Shown here: piece after piece, positions 47,201-53,600 of the stretch
Numbering within the stretch: position 1 is the stretch's first letter
How the letters are laid out: each line of letters opens with the position of its first letter
Assembly: GCA_029891385.1 (NCBI GenBank)
Contig: CM057230.1
Coordinates: 49,083,414-49,147,413, forward strand
Length of the DNA stretch: 64,000 bases
Source: Erythroxylum novogranatense
Lineage: Eukaryota > Streptophyta > Magnoliopsida > Malpighiales > Erythroxylaceae
Direction: 5' to 3'
Notes under the pieces: generated by a model
What the model saw: only the letters and a program-made list of their open reading frames with translations
What the model was told of the DNA's origin: nothing
Databases searched by the model: none
Program-made: the position numbers and the translations under genes

Positions 47201-50200
47201 ACCGACTAGTCGACTATCAGTTGCAGCTGAACATAATTTGACAGTGTCAGTTGATTTCAAACGGGAGAAAATCTTCATACAACGGCTAGGAGTGTTCTAC
47301 AATGGCTAGGAGAGTTCTACAACGTCTAAAAGGTCTTGAAGCCTGCAAATAAAGGACGGAACTTCAGAGGATTGATTACACAAGTCCAAAGTAAAGCATA
47401 CTTACCATAGTTTGAAATTATCTTCACATCACTCTCAATTTGCTCTTAGCATATTCTAATTGTATTTAGCTGTACTGAGCTTTACTACTTCATTTCTATC
47501 ATTTTTATTATTGTGAGCTGAGTGATTAGAGAAGAATCACTTGGGAGGTAGGATTTGTGTCTGGAAAATAAATCGTTTGGGTAGAGGATTGGAATTGGTA
47601 GATTGCAGGATAACTTGTATGTCTTGGAAGAAAATCACATGATAGATTTTGGTTGGAGCAGGGATTAATTCTGCCATTGCCTTACCCAGAAATAATTCAT
47701 CATTGCCCTTCTAATTTCATCCATATTGAGTTTCTCAATGTTACTTTTAGCCATCTCTGGATCACTAGTTGTCATATTTTCCTTACTCTTTTTATATATA
47801 TATATATATATGGTGGAATGTCCAACACTCAACTCTCCAATGTCTACCCGTCGACCACCTCTGGTCGTCCACTCGTCAGCATGAACCCTTTCGGGTTGCA
47901 CCTCTCTAGTGTTGATGGCAGTGATGCCGCTACCGTTGCACAATAGTGTGACGTGACCAGTCGCACATTATCATAATCTCAATGTTGGGGCTCAAATTAC
48001 CCAAATTGGGAGACTTGAAGAGCCAGCCAATCTTTAACTAGAAATATCGATCCTATCTGAGTTGAATTGAAAAGAATATTTTGGGTTTTGGGTGAATTTG
48101 GAGTTAGGGTTTCAGATTGGGACAGAAATTGGGAATTAGGGATTTTGAGAACTAGGCTCAAGTACCATGTTAATGAAATTAACCAGTAATATTTTGTGAA
48201 AAGCCTTAACCTCATGTTAGGCTAATCATATATATAATTAGGAGTTACGGTTACAATAGGAAAGTCCATCTGTGAGTAAATCATGGGATAACTGCTATAT
48301 CCTGTGATTCACTCTATCACTTTATCACATCCTTAACACTCACCTTGAGGGAGTGTCGAGATGTATATTAGCTGTAAATATTATTATTATTTGATAGATG
48401 TTAGGGGTGTTAATGATATCCCTTAATTTGAGGGATTTTAGTTAAGTTTTCTCTATTCCTAGATTAGGTAGTTTCTGATTCTGTATCTAAGATTTATTGT
48501 ATATTTTCCGATGCATTGTAACCCAAAGTAAGTGAGAGAGAAATCAAGAATTTGTCCTCTCAATTTTCTTCAACACTAACCATATTCAGTTTTTCCTCTT
48601 TAATTAAATTTGAATCCATCTTAATATGTTTAGTACCCTTCCTGGATATTTCCAGGTTTTGTGTCAATCGATGATTTGATTCCAGGTGTCCTCAGGGAGT
48701 TCGGCAATATGTTTAGTCAATTTCACTGCATGAAATGAAGTTATACTCAGGAAGGACTTAAATTGGAACCAGATATGTTGGATTTATGAATGCTGTCGAG
48801 AGGGAATTCCCTATTATCTTTTTCCTTGAAATTATCTCCCCGAAGATAATGGTCTGTCCTAGGAATGAAGATGTGATGATAGTATGATGATTTGGCCCAA
48901 ACTATGTATTTGAAATATGTAACATTGTACAACTGAATCTTTCTACGTCTGTGCAGCTTGCAGATGCTGCTAGGTCCCAGTTTTCTCGTGATTATAGTGA
49001 TCATCTTGCCCTTGTCCGGGCCTATGAGGGCTGGAAAGATGCCAAAATTGATTTTACTGGATATGAGTACTGCTGGAAAAATTTCCTTTCTTTACAATCA
49101 ATGAAAGCTATTGATTCTCTTCGAAAGGAATTCTTCTCCTTGCTCAAGGATATTGGCCTTGTTGATGCTAATGCTACCTCTTGCAATGCTTGGAGCTATG
49201 ATGAAAATCTCATCCGAGCAATTATTTGTTATGGCCTCTATCCTGGAATCTGCTCTATTGTGGTGAGACTTGTTTTTTGCTGTCTGCTAGAGTCTGTCTA
49301 TATAATCTCATGAATCATTCTATGTCATGCATGCAAACAATCAACTTTCTTTACGTTGTTAATGTACTGACATACTTGAATGGACAGCACAATGAGAAAT
49401 CATTTTCTCTGAAGACCATGGAAGATGGTCCAGTGCTTCTATACTCTGTAAGTTGGCTAGCTCTTTACCCTTGCTTCATATGAATGTTCTTGCTTCCAAA
49501 GTGAGTAAAAACTTTTCTTGCTATGTTGTTTGAACTGCCTGTTGTCTTTTTCTCAAACCCCTTGTCTCCTCATCAGACATCCGTTAATACTCGAGAAGTG
49601 AAAATTCCATACCCTTGGTTGGTCTTCAATGAGAAGATTAAAGTGAATTCTGTTTTCCTTCGGGATTCAACTGCTGTTTCTGATTCTACACTTCTGCTGT
49701 TTGGTGGAAGTATATCGAATGGGGATGGTGTTAGTTCTTCTCTCTCTTTCTTTCATTCTCTCGCTTTTTCTTCTCTTAGATTTTCACTTCGTATACTTGT
49801 AGTTTAGTCGATGATCAAACATACATAATGATTGTTCAGGATGGGCACTTGAAGATGTTAGGAGGATACCTTGAGTTTTTCATGAAGCCAGCTATAGCTG
49901 AATTTTATCAAACCTTGAGGAGAGAACTTGATGAGCTGGTTCAAGCAAAGGTCAGAAGCTTGCATGAAAGCTAGTTTTGTATGAATCAACGTAACTCTAC
50001 TGTTTCTATTTGTTTGATTATTTTGTGGATATTTTCTTCAAATCTTTATATTCATACATTCCTGACATTGTTCTATTGTGATTGCTTATTTGTTTAAAAG
50101 TTTGCGAGAACTGAATCATTGATGAATTGATGCCATATGAAATTGATCATCGTGGCTATGGACAGCTGCTAAATCCAAGGATGGATATACACGTGCATCA

Positions 50201-50627
50201 TGATCTCCTATCTGCAGTAAGGTTGCTGATATCACACGATCCATGTGATGGCAGATTTGTATTTGGCCGTCAGGTCCTTGCGTCCTCAAAGATATCTGTT
50301 ATGAAAACGCAACCAGCCCTAGTTTCAAGGAGTGAAAGTGGACCTGGGGGTGATAATTCTAAGAGCCAGCTCCAGACATTACTCACCCGGGCAGGATATG
50401 CTGCACCAATCTATAAGACGAAGCAATTGAAAAATAATCAATTTCAAGCTACTGTGGAATTCAATGGAATGCAAGTTATGGGTCAGCCTTGTAACAACAA
50501 GAAGAGTGCAGAAAAAGATGCAGCAGCAGAGGCCCTTAAGTGGGTGATGGGTGGGACTGAGCGCGGACATGGATACATAACTCAGATATCGATGCTGCTA
50601 AAGAAAAGCGAGAAGGATCATTACTGA
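17298..50627 (+). CDS. DExH-box ATP-dependent RNA helicase (DExH1/DExH3-like) with C-terminal dsRNA-binding domain, 19 exons
   Basis: Exons by splice sites and homology: 17298-17747, 18438-18592, 18666-18756, 19069-19314, 20696-20791, 32007-32195, 32304-32463, 32540-32670, 39411-39578, 39702-39974, 40101-40295, 41353-41556, 41786-41855, 41930-42078, 48957-49262, 49388-49447, 49577-49729, 49840-49950, 50166-50627. They sum to 3669 nt, 1222 residues, with phases agreeing at every junction. Motif [12 protein letters not shown] lies near residue 352, TQPRRISA (Ia), DEIH near 453, SAT (III), FMTGWDD (IV), ATNIAETS (V), and QRRGRAGR spans exons 11/12. HA2 and OB-fold regions follow. A dsRBD ([20 protein letters not shown] to [15 protein letters not shown]) is near residues 1110-1180. 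Such helicases unwind RNA or G-quadruplex structures using ATP. The Ser-rich N-terminus varies in the family; a second ATG is at 17400. Function is inferred from family; expression is untested. Confidence 0.92.
20947..21236. repeat. hairpin-forming inverted repeat combined with a direct repeat
   Basis: Arm 1 (about 21008-21077, from AAATTAAGACAAATGCTAAC) pairs with arm 2 (about 21167-21236, to TAGCATTTGTCTTAATTTGG) over about 70 bases with a few mismatches. In addition a 66-base segment at 20947-21012 (TAAATGTCTTTCTATTGCAA) recurs in direct orientation at 21103-21168, inside the loop. The layout suggests template switching during repair rather than a normal MITE. Confidence 0.8.
21742..22057 (+). 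repeat. probable LTR end of a decayed + strand gypsy element
   Basis: The stretch ends in TTTGTCCGGCA a few bases before a primer-binding site and may start at TGTGATGCTCTCTTCC. A TATA-like TTTATATAG (about 21658) lies upstream, so the LTR may begin further left. No partner LTR was identified. Confidence 0.4.
22063..22074 (+). promoter_or_regulatory. tRNA-Met primer-binding site of the decayed gypsy element
   Basis: TGGTATCAAAGC matches the plant initiator-tRNA-Met complementary site TGGTATCAGAGC at 11 of 12 positions. It follows an LTR-like end and precedes an ATG at 22086. Confidence 0.7.
22086..23900 (+). pseudogene. decayed gypsy gag and integrase remnants
   Basis: After the ATG at 22086 there are gag-like fragments with many stops. 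At 22670-22790 a heptad-like series of V-E-T-x-x-Q words occurs in which several glutamines are now TAG or TAA. Around 23190-23650 integrase-core wording is visible in broken frames (VKFMSYFW near 23262; [12 protein letters not shown] near 23510), matching Ty3/gypsy integrase. Much of pol is missing. Confidence 0.6.
23298..23645 (+). repeat. 173-bp tandem duplication inside the gypsy integrase remnant
   Basis: The segment starting ACACTAAGCTTCAATTTTTA at about 23298 is repeated from about 23472 (ACACTAAGCTTCAATTTTAA) and both copies end ATAGTTCTATAAATAGGTC. They differ at about a dozen positions, so the duplication is old. Confidence 0.85.
23990..24832 (-). pseudogene. 3' end of a minus-strand gypsy element: integrase C-terminus, chromodomain-like tail, LTR piece
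   Basis: Minus-strand reading from 24832 gives [20 protein letters not shown], then [20 protein letters not shown] and [14 protein letters not shown], the GPY/F end of integrase. [20 protein letters not shown] follows near 24330-24390, a chromodomain-like tail. The AT-rich stretch 23990-24230 with AATAAA and GGATCTTA words may be the LTR. It abuts the pararetrovirus at 24832/24833. Confidence 0.7.
24833..25170 (+). pseudogene. viral ORF1, 3' fragment (left unit)
   Basis: Matches the second copy from [19 protein letters not shown] to the end. The 5' third of ORF1 is missing at the junction with the gypsy fragment. The content is Leu/Glu/Lys-rich and probably coiled coil. The two copies have different single-base losses near the 3' end (here at CAGTGGAG), so each stops prematurely in its own way. 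ORF1 in badnaviruses is a small virion-associated protein. Confidence 0.8.
25171..25596 (+). CDS. viral ORF2, open copy, 141 codons (left unit)
   Basis: Open from ATG to TGA. It starts [16 protein letters not shown]; then GPPAEGF, a long helical middle ([20 protein letters not shown]) and a basic tail ([10 protein letters not shown]). This layout and size fit the badnavirus ORF2 nucleic-acid-binding, virion-associated protein. The stop overlaps the start of ORF3 as ATGA (25593-25596), as in badnaviruses. It is a viral relic; the open frame is probably passive survival. Confidence 0.75.
   Translation: MSYLIVLNDEDYKESLAATELLGPPAEGFKRSEEVAQSSRAIQAAVKQNNCVIYLLVKTLKKLEILETKVTRIEESFLKSSKENPQFQETLEKLIQEVNRIKIFEKGDTTPPAVVRKTYFFKNPQDIFDSEKAKLKRTQSK
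25593..25636 (+). pseudogene. viral ORF3 start and internal deletion junction (left unit)
   Basis: The ATG overlapping the ORF2 stop begins [12 protein letters not shown] and then loses similarity to the right unit (30713 onward) at about 25628. The next bases belong to the dUTPase-like region. A large part of ORF3 (movement and coat regions) is deleted here. A TAA at 25634 closes the downstream frame. Confidence 0.75.
25637..26380 (+). pseudogene. viral ORF3 segment: dUTPase-like domain followed by aspartic protease
   Basis: dUTPase motifs in order: AAGFDLYS at 25637-25660 (motif 1), [11 protein letters not shown] near 25754 (motif 2), [17 protein letters not shown] at 25810-25860 (motif 3) and [11 protein letters not shown] near 25885 (motif 4). 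The Gly-rich motif 5 is not seen. From about 26070 a retropepsin follows with [14 protein letters not shown] at 26130; the catalytic triad is D-I-G instead of D-T-G, a C-to-T change that would inactivate it, and [10 protein letters not shown] near 26350 is the usual protease end. Trimeric dUTPases hydrolyse dUTP; a dUTPase is uncommon in plant pararetroviruses. The frame ends at TAA 26378. Confidence 0.78.
26381..26724 (+). pseudogene. viral protease-RT linker with stops
   Basis: In broken frames it continues polyprotein-like sequence ([20 protein letters not shown], then [11 protein letters not shown] and [15 protein letters not shown]). Stops include TAA and TGA codons at 26378 and 26635. 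No known domain. It joins protease to RT as in badnaviral ORF3. Confidence 0.6.
26725..28014 (+). pseudogene. viral ORF3 3' part: reverse transcriptase and RNase H
   Basis: 429 open codons. [15 protein letters not shown] near 26875, [12 protein letters not shown] near 26990, [19 protein letters not shown] near 27080 and catalytic YIDDILIFS near 27175. Just after this ([15 protein letters not shown], about 27228) some ten residues expected in the family are missing, an in-frame deletion. RNase H starts [13 protein letters not shown] near 27590, with DAEI near 27722 and RTDCQA near 27800, and ends near FEHIDVKE. The wording is closest to the badnavirus/tungrovirus branch. The stop TGA overlaps the ORF4 ATG at 28011. 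Confidence 0.85.
28011..28767 (+). pseudogene. viral ORF4 with viroplasmin/RNase H1 N-terminal-like motif, frameshifted
   Basis: The ATG overlaps the ORF3 stop as ATGA. The first part (to 28385) is charged and Ser/Lys-rich ([17 protein letters not shown]). One frameshift near 28370-28385 moves the frame; the second frame is open from 28381 and contains [19 protein letters not shown] at 28465-28521 and [20 protein letters not shown] near 28555, the pattern of the small domain shared by caulimoviral transactivator/viroplasmin proteins and eukaryotic RNase H1. A coiled coil ([18 protein letters not shown]) follows. The role, if any, would be translation reinitiation or inclusion bodies. An ORF4 of this kind is not standard in badnaviruses as far as I know. 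Confidence 0.65.
28725..28792 (+). repeat. 34-bp tandem duplication disrupting the end of viral ORF4
   Basis: The unit TACTATTAAAGGATTGAGAC... at 28725-28758 is exactly repeated at 28759-28792. Because 34 is not a multiple of three, the frame is lost (stop at 28765). The downstream frame 28783-28995 ([20 protein letters not shown]) is probably the original continuation of ORF4. Confidence 0.9.
28996..29452 (+). promoter_or_regulatory. viral intergenic region with promoter and poly(A) signal
   Basis: A TATA box TCTATATAAG is at 29271-29280, preceded by a TGAGTCAC word (29227-29234, AP-1/GCN4-like). AATAAA at 29364-29369 lies about 85 bases downstream of the TATA box, so it would sit near the start and, in the terminally redundant RNA, near the end of the transcript, as in other plant pararetroviruses. 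It ends at the primer-binding site. Confidence 0.75.
29453..29464 (+). promoter_or_regulatory. tRNA-Met primer-binding site of the pararetrovirus
   Basis: TGGTATCAAAGC, one mismatch (A for G at position 9) from the plant tRNA-Met complementary consensus. By convention this is position 1 of a caulimovirid genome, so it marks the border between the two genome units. Confidence 0.85.
29465..29793 (+). other. viral leader between primer site and ORF1
   Basis: About 330 bases with a few short upstream ATG frames, e.g. at 29474. Badnaviral leaders are longer and fold into a large hairpin for ribosome shunting; no such long stem is obvious by eye here. Confidence 0.5.
29794..30288 (+). pseudogene. 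viral ORF1 (right unit), 164 codons
   Basis: Starts [20 protein letters not shown], then [14 protein letters not shown], resembling the badnavirus ORF1 family start with its Y-L-D-L-A word. A helical, Glu/Lys-rich second half ([20 protein letters not shown]) matches the left copy. One base is missing near 30240 relative to the left copy, so the last residues are out of frame and it ends early at 30288. Confidence 0.75.
30289..30716 (+). pseudogene. viral ORF2 (right unit), frameshifted
   Basis: The ATG at 30289 is followed by an extra base near 30315 and an early stop. From 30351 the frame is again that of the left copy ([17 protein letters not shown] to [10 protein letters not shown]). The stop overlaps the ORF3 start as ATGA at 30713. 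Confidence 0.8.
30713..31660 (+). pseudogene. viral ORF3 5' part with movement-protein domain (right unit)
   Basis: [20 protein letters not shown] opens the polyprotein, with [19 protein letters not shown] at 30860-30915. One frameshift near 31190 leads into the movement-protein region: [39 protein letters not shown], then after a second frameshift near 31410 [20 protein letters not shown] and [19 protein letters not shown]. This is the badnaviral cell-to-cell movement domain of the 30K type. The viral sequence is lost at about 31660, before the coat region. Confidence 0.82.
33425..33646 (+). repeat. 5' LTR of the intron-8 copia element (222 bp)
   Basis: Starts TGTTGGGAAGGAG, ends TTCCACA; the middle AGTCAAAGTAAATAAATTAG and AGTATAGATACTATTGTACT are shared with 38879-39078. 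It is followed by a perfect tRNA-Met primer-binding site. Confidence 0.9.
33713..34365 (+). pseudogene. copia gag (UBN2-like)
   Basis: From ATG 33713 frames read LNRENFLR, then [40 protein letters not shown] and [10 protein letters not shown], typical of plant copia gag. It has stops at about 33880 and 33955 and a frame change near 34150. The zinc knuckle is absent because the gypsy element interrupts. Confidence 0.75.
34370..35460 (-). pseudogene. Reina-like protease and reverse transcriptase
   Basis: Minus strand from 35460: protease with [15 protein letters not shown] (active site expected D-S/T-G-A, here I-G-A) and [16 protein letters not shown]. After a stop near 34975 comes [50 protein letters not shown], then a locally duplicated, shifted [13 protein letters not shown] and FFDDILIYS. 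Truncated at 34370. Confidence 0.8.
35530..36649 (-). pseudogene. Reina-like gag with zinc knuckle
   Basis: From 36649: helical N-terminus ([20 protein letters not shown]), then [13 protein letters not shown], the start of the gag domain. After frame breaks at about 36310-35960 comes an Arg/Pro-rich region and [20 protein letters not shown], a CX2CX4HX4C knuckle (H-Y-S-P-T-Y-V-C). Confidence 0.75.
37050..38515 (+). pseudogene. copia reverse transcriptase and start of RNase H
   Basis: Resumes after the nested gypsy element. [20 protein letters not shown] at 37442, [20 protein letters not shown] near 37545, [17 protein letters not shown] near 37635 and YVDDII near 37920 (frame change just before) are copia RT blocks. 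[20 protein letters not shown] (38000) and [18 protein letters not shown] lead to RNase H ([18 protein letters not shown] near 38415). Stops at 37400 and 38287 and small duplications near 37790 break it. Confidence 0.85.
38516..38878 (+). pseudogene. copia RNase H end and 3' untranslated region
   Basis: Broken frames hold [20 protein letters not shown] near 38625-38685 and [13 protein letters not shown] wording, the end of copia RNase H, then the purine run before the 3' LTR. Confidence 0.7.
38879..39078 (+). repeat. 3' LTR of the intron-8 copia element
   Basis: Starts TGTTGAGAAGGAG and shares TTCCTAACA, GGGGAGATTTAGTCAAAGTA and AGTATAGATACTATTGTACTCC with the 5' LTR. It carries small indels and lacks TTTATATGTAACC. 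The end is blurred by a T run, so 39078 is approximate. Confidence 0.85.
39361..39434 (+). repeat. 37-bp tandem duplication containing the exon 9 acceptor splice site
   Basis: TTGTATCACACAGGGTTTTA... at 39361-39397 is repeated from 39398. Each copy carries CACACAG followed by the first bases of exon 9 (GFTYPVQ). Only the second acceptor (AG at 39409-39410) keeps the frame; use of the first would add 37 nt and shift it. Confidence 0.92.
41856..41929 (+). repeat. 74-nt intron 13 with a 35-bp-spaced duplication of its acceptor
   Basis: AACCATGCTTATTGTTG-C-TTGATAGG at 41870-41895 recurs at 41905-41930 with one difference. Both end in a TTGATAG acceptor. The first would leave a 39-nt intron, shorter than plant introns normally allow; the second gives 74 nt and keeps frame ([13 protein letters not shown]). 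Retention gives an in-frame stop at 41924. Confidence 0.88.
43449..43622. mobile_element. short MITE/SINE-like element rich in GGGCCTGG words
   Basis: It starts AGGGATGGCAAAAAGGCCCG and ends CCGTCCATTGCCATCCTT, so GGATGGCAA and TTGCCATCC form inverted ends. It contains CCCGGGCCTGGCCC and GGGCTCGGATCAGCCC. Elements with GGGCCGGGCC cores and such ends are common in dicot introns and usually classed with hAT MITEs. No clear TSD. Confidence 0.45.
44010..45010 (-). pseudogene. copia remnant A: reverse transcriptase and RNase H, minus strand
   Basis: From 45010 leftwards: [17 protein letters not shown] near 44920, [15 protein letters not shown] near 44840, [11 protein letters not shown] near 44645 (expected YVDDI), then [20 protein letters not shown] near 44180 and [17 protein letters not shown] at 44013. 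These are copia RT and RNase H blocks with stops between. Confidence 0.75.
45014..45179 (-). repeat. 3' LTR of copia remnant B (166 bp)
   Basis: On the minus strand it starts TGTTACATATTGAGC right after the purine run TTGAAGGGGAC and ends CTATCTTACAAACA. TATATATAGCC (minus strand) is a likely TATA box. It abuts remnant A, suggesting remnant B inserted into A. Confidence 0.7.
45180..46676 (-). pseudogene. copia remnant B: reverse transcriptase and RNase H, minus strand
   Basis: From 46676: WHNAMI near 46650, [11 protein letters not shown] near 46600, then RT with [20 protein letters not shown] near 46170 and [13 protein letters not shown] near 46120, [40 protein letters not shown] near 45790, [13 protein letters not shown], and the terminal block AEVKIEV-like to [19 protein letters not shown] near 45200. 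Integrase and gag are missing. Confidence 0.8.
46677..47645. repeat. LTR-like block with many TAGTCGACTA palindromes
   Basis: From 46790 to 47225 the word AGTCGACTA occurs at least six times, plus variants (AGTCGACCA, AGTTGACTAT, AGTAGACTAT). The segment also has GTTTTGATGATAATAAAAC near its left end and GATTGCAGGATAA near the right. I read it as one LTR, possibly of SIRE type, but no partner or TSD was found. Confidence 0.4.
47665..48154 (-). pseudogene. probable copia leader and gag start, minus strand
   Basis: Downstream (on the minus strand) of the primer-site-like GGTACTTGAGCC there is an untranslated stretch and then an open frame of 92 codons ([20 protein letters not shown]) with no known domain. 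A TA microsatellite (47793-47812) lies inside. Confidence 0.35.
48168..48338 (-). repeat. short copia-type LTR (171 bp), minus strand
   Basis: On the minus strand it starts TGTTAAGGATGTG and ends TTTCATTAACA, followed at once by TGGTACTTGAGCC, a degenerate tRNA-Met primer site. It is therefore a 5' LTR; its 3' partner was not found. Confidence 0.65.
48354..48575 (+). repeat. copia-type LTR (222 bp), + strand
   Basis: Starts TGTCGAGATGTAT directly after the purine run CTTGAGGGAG and ends TTTTCTTCAACA. Polypurine tract followed by TG...CA marks a 3' LTR of a + strand copia element whose internal part is lost. It lies 15 bases from the opposite-strand LTR at 48168-48338. Confidence 0.65.
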
Positions 50628-53600
50628 ACTGTATATCCAGACCCAACCTTTGACCGATTTCATGTAAACATCAAACAAGATGCTGATGCCCCCATGGCAC
50701 TGAACTGTGGTCCTCTTATTACGTGGGTTCAATTTGCTTTCTCTCTTGGGAGGAGAGGGCGGTCAACCTATGTTTTTGCTTTACCAAAACTAACTTTATT
50801 TTGACGTGGAAATGCCCGTTAGCAAATGGTTTGAGATCTTTCTTACAACCAATAAGAAAGGTGACTTATGCAACAGGTACCTTTGCTCTCCATCTATAGT
50901 AGTTTCAACTCAAATTAATATTTTCGTAGTGATTTATGAAAAATGATCTCTAACATTGCGATTGATATTTGTTTAGTCATGGATTAGTTGGTTTCTTTTG
51001 GAAATCCAGCGCAGCAATTGCAGGGCTACGTTGATCAAGCAAGCTTTGAGTTGAAACAAACTTCATTGATTTCCTAGACGTGGATTTGAGCTTTAGTAAA
51101 TGTGCAAGGACCGGCGTTGATCTTCTTTTCCGGGTTTGTGCTGCTTTTGGACCTACGCGATTAATTCAGTGATCACATGTTCGTCCGAGGCAAATCAACT
51201 AGAGTGACTGCTGAACAATAATGTAGTTTATCAACCAAACAAAAAAGAAGGTATACGGACAAGAGTTTAGGTAGGAAGAGGTGTACAGTTCAACTTAATC
51301 TCGTCCGGTGGCATTCAACATGAATTCTTCATTATTGCGTAGGGACATTGGGGTCAGGAGTATTGTATATTGTATCTAGTGAATTTGTAATGCCAAGTTT
51401 GCAATGCAAACTTTATTCTTGTTTAACTCATAAACTCATCATTTCTTGCTCCATCATTCATCAAGCAACTCTTACAAAATTAATTAAATCAAAGGTCATT
51501 TGGATGGAAGACAACCAAAAACCAAGGAAAATAAATCATATTTCATGCACATCATTCACTTAATCCAAAATTTAAGATCCTCCCAATCAAACCTTCAAGA
51601 AAGATACTTTTAAAATTTATAATGCACAAAACTGTACAACTTTGTAGGCTAATGATGAGCAAGTAGCAATTACATTTGGAAATCAAAAGAAGGGATATAT
51701 GGCTGTCACATTGCATTGTATTAACAACACTTGGAGTGTATATAGTTGCATCCTGAGATAAATAATGTTTAAATTTTTTTTTCACTATTTTTTATATTAA
51801 TTTTCTTTTCTTTCATTATATGTCAAATAGGAAAGTTCATTTATATTCTGGCGCCTCAATTATGTAATAGACTAGTGAGAGTATTGTATGACTATTCAAT
51901 ATACTAGAACATGTACACAAAATTATCGATAGTTGTAGGACAATCGATACTATGATTGACAGATTTCAGACTAAGTTATAAGTCGGAAGCTTGTTCATGG
52001 ATATGCACCATTGTGTGTATGTTATGAATTTAATTGTTAACAACAGGTTGGACATTATTAAAATGAGATCAAAGTAATTTAGAATATTATTGTGTACTAG
52101 AGTGCAACACCTAAATAAGTTAGAGAAATTTTAAAAAGTAAGATAATTACTCATTCTTTTATAAAGAAGTTATGTATTATGCAATGAAGTAGAATTCGAC
52201 ATTAAAAATGCTTAACTTTTCAATCAAGTATATTGATGTATTTGTGAAGTTGGGACTAAGAAATTCTTAATACTTTCGCTTCTCAATGGTTTTGCAGAAA
52301 TCAAAGTTGTTTAACATTGTCACTAAGTTGTTTCTAGCATAAAATATCTAATTTCTCTTTTTTTTTTTGCATTATCTAAATTGCCCACTTCTCCTAATGA
52401 GATGATTCAAATATGGCAAGTAGGATGATGGTGAAATTTGATAATAAATATGATGACAATTGCTACTATTTTAGATTCAAGGTACAAGTTAACTGTATTT
52501 AAATATTATTTTTAGAACTTGTATTGTAATCAAGCTTTAGTATAGGATCTTATCACTAAATAATTGTGATATGGTTTATTTTCTTATTATTAATTAAGAA
52601 TGAGTAGATAGTTTGATAACAACAGTTTAGTGTCATGTTCAACTTCTATTGATATATTATCATCAAGCAAGAGAGTCTTGGTTTAACGAAATTCCTAAGA
52701 GATAAAAGGGATAGGATTTCATATAATAGATCATTGTTTGATAATTATTTCAAAGCTAATGTTTTCAAACAATATTGTTATGGTGGAAGTTGAATGGACC
52801 TCAATATTTGATTATGTAGACAATGGCATGAAGTTTGTTAGTTATCCCAATACCTACAATAATTTTTTAGCCTACTTTTAGTATTAATAGTTGGATAATA
52901 AGTTTTCATCATAATTGACTTTATCTCAAGAATTCTTGATATTTACTAAAAGTTGGTTATGTAATAAAATAATTCAAGGTGAACATTATAATTTGTAATG
53001 TATAAATTTTATGGTATGTAAGTATCTTACTTTTATGGCTTTAAAATTCTTTATGGTATGATCTTAAGCATTATGTTTTAATATTGTCGATGATTACGAA
53101 AATAACTTATGAAAATATGAATTCATGATGGGGTATATCAATTTGTTATTAATCATATATTTATTAAATTAAATTATTCCATTGAATATAATTTTTAAAA
53201 TATAGAGAAAAGTTATGAAGTGTTGATGATTTCATTATGAAAAAAGCGATTAATTATAAATGATGTTTATGACAATTTACATTTTCTTTCATATTGCTCG
53301 ATAGCTTGATTATAGACATACTTGAAACAATCTATACATGGAACTATTTCTAATGTATGAGAAATGTGTTAGTAGACCATTTAAGTCAACATGGAAGTTG
53401 GTTCTCTTTTATTAGAATTACGTTATTTACAGATTTTTTAAGGTTTGCGAACTGCCTATATTTCTTATTATAAACATGATTATGTCTTTTATAACTATTG
53501 ACCTTTCATTCAAGGCTTCTATGATTAAGTTTATTCCATTGTTTTCTTCATTATGTTTACTTTTGTGATAGGTGAGGCATCAATTAGAATTACTTAACTA

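Larger units (their letters stand above)
42079..48956 (+). other. helicase intron 14 (6.9 kb) with copia remnants and LTRs
   Basis: The donor GTAAGT follows exon 14 (LDKKD); the acceptor GTCTGTGCAG precedes exon 15 (LADAARSQ). 42079-43440 shows no recognisable content. The remainder holds a MITE-like piece, two minus-strand copia remnants, a palindrome-rich LTR-like block and two short LTRs. Confidence 0.85.

Noticed and set aside
47653..47946. 97-codon + strand open frame spanning a TA repeat
   Set aside because: It includes a run of Tyr/Ile from the microsatellite and overlaps a minus-strand LTR-element leader; no domain seen.
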